Positions 63,270 through 64,000 of a DNA stretch of 64,000 bases are shown here, in pieces. The stretch is taken from the NCBI RefSeq assembly GCF_024701375.2, contig NZ_CP113910.1, forward strand, positions 6,014,001 to 6,078,000, written 5' to 3'. Within the stretch, counting starts at the first letter, position 1. Every line of letters begins with the position of its first letter. The stretch comes from Streptomyces sp. KMM 9044. Its GTDB lineage: Bacteria; Actinomycetota; Actinomycetes; Streptomycetales; Streptomycetaceae. The notes under the pieces are model-generated. The model ran no database searches. It saw only the letters and a program-made list of their open reading frames with translations, and was not told the origin of the DNA. The translations under genes were made by a program, and so were the position numbers.

Positions 63270-63671
63270 TCTGTCCGGTCGCCTCCGGGGCCCGGAGCGC
63301 AGGAGCTGCGCCCGTCGTCGACGGCGCGGTTGCCGTGCCCTGCGTCCCCCCTGAGCAGCGGGCACGCTGCCGCGGCCGGATGCAGCGCTGGGCCGACACA
63401 CTCGCCGGACCTGAGGGATCGTCGGCGCAGCCGCTCCCCGTGCGGCTCCTGGTGGCCGGTTCGCCCGTCCAGCTCCTGACCGCAGGGGTCCGGGACGAGA
63501 CGACCACAGCCGGCGCGAGGGTCTGGGCGGTCTTCTCGGTGCTCTCGATCCCCGGGGCGGACCGGACGACGGGACGGCGGAACAGCAGGCCCCGCCCGGG
63601 ACCGGACGGCGCGTGGACGCGGTGGCCGGCCGTACTGATGACCCTGCTCGGCCAGGACGCCACCTTCACCG
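63270..63671. other. Region of uncertain coding status
   Basis: 402 bases. One plus-strand frame from ATG 63379 is open but its Arg/Pro/Gly-rich product and lack of a ribosome site argue against it; another frame joins the partial gene at 63672. It may contain the true start of that gene or a decayed segment. Confidence 0.35.
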
Positions 63672-64000
63672 GTGGCGGTGAGCGCGACGTGCCGGCCGGA
63701 GGATCTGGAGGCGATGCGGCACCACCGCAACGAGCTGCAGACGACGCGCAAGGCCGGAGACTTCGACCGGGGACACAAGATCGCCCTGAAGGTGATGGCC
63801 ATGCGAAGCCGCCTGGGGGAGGACGTCTACCAGGTGATGAGCGCCTTGGCCTTCGCTTCACAGAACGGCGTGAACCCGGCGTTGCAACAACGCATCCGCC
63901 AGGCCGGCGAAGGGCTGACCGAGGCCGTCCGGCAGGGCGACCTCTCCCGCACGGACGCTGCCAAGTCCCGCATCTCGGACCTCTACCGGGAAATGCGCCG
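63672..64000 (+). CDS. Hypothetical helical protein, partial (runs off the window)
   Basis: Open from GTG 63672 (ATG 63714 is the alternative) to the end of the window, 109 codons so far. The product looks real and helical: DLEAMRHHRNELQTTRKAGD, KIALKVMAMRSRLGEDVYQV and DAAKSRISDLYREM. No family is recognised; it could be a small regulatory or phage-type protein. Start and full length need the next contig part. Confidence 0.5.
   Translation, partial: MAVSATCRPEDLEAMRHHRNELQTTRKAGDFDRGHKIALKVMAMRSRLGEDVYQVMSALAFASQNGVNPALQQRIRQAGEGLTEAVRQGDLSRTDAAKSRISDLYREMR

Overview
This 64 kb window reads as chromosomal DNA of a Streptomyces or a very close relative. GC content is very high with GC-rich third codon positions. 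GTG and TTG starts are common, and genes are densely packed in short operons with many 1-4 bp start/stop overlaps. The family content is typical: a SepF paralogue, streptogrisin-type protease, class 2 lipase, SGNH lipase, AA10 LPMO with an LAETG wall-sorting signal, SoxR, and many TetR and GntR regulators. From memory, the gene order resembles S. coelicolor from about SCO1750 down to SCO1678 (SepF-like, lipase, LPMO, YtrA-type GntR, SGNH lipase, kinase, hmgA, soxR, gluconate genes). No rRNA, tRNA, CRISPR array or intact transposase was recognised.

Layout. 0-8 kb: PAP2 phosphatase, PIG-V-like mannosyltransferase, MFS pump, glutaryl-CoA dehydrogenase-like enzyme, SepF-like division protein, and a broken DUF5685 gene. 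8-12.6 kb: secreted hydrolases (protease, lipase, LPMO) with clear terminators. 12-18 kb: DUF402, tandem GNAT, YtrA-type GntR, AAA ATPase, and a coupled GT2-GT2-polysaccharide deacetylase operon. 18.8-28.5 kb: SGNH lipase, membrane Ser/Thr kinase, then a module of SigK-like ECF sigma factor plus RskA-like anti-sigma factor divergent from DUF4331-TPR-NicO metal permease. 28.7-36 kb: type ISP specificity-domain protein, GntR, homogentisate dioxygenase, lipoprotein, TetR, and a large molybdopterin oxidoreductase. 36-38 kb: a scar with a 143 bp MITE-like element, a CitMHS citrate transporter carrying 5.7 perfect 39 bp repeats, and its fusion to a decayed MFS gene. 38-45 kb: aldehyde and alcohol dehydrogenases, TetR, acyl-CoA dehydrogenase, TetR, MaoC, SoxR. 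46-53 kb: NamZ-like muramidase and a probable 4-hydroxyacyl-CoA cassette (SDR, TetR, acyl-CoA dehydrogenase, APH-like kinase, quinone oxidoreductase). 53-64 kb: DUF202 pair, Nudix, amino-acid permease, a YedY-like molybdoenzyme with its cytochrome, gluconate operon gntR/gntK/gntP, an alpha/beta hydrolase and YchJ.

Several regulator and target pairs can be read from shared palindromes. One 20-21 bp site precedes both the aldehyde dehydrogenase (38344) and the TetR/acyl-CoA dehydrogenase divergon (41628). Another is shared by a TetR gene (43265) and maoC (44501). A large double palindrome (62732-62774) precedes the alpha/beta hydrolase. The least described unit is the sigma/anti-sigma + DUF4331 + TPR + His-rich NicO block. 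The most unusual structures are the chimeric transporter scar with its repeats and the six 36 bp repeats that put a charged repeat domain in front of the Tat signal of the YedY-like enzyme.
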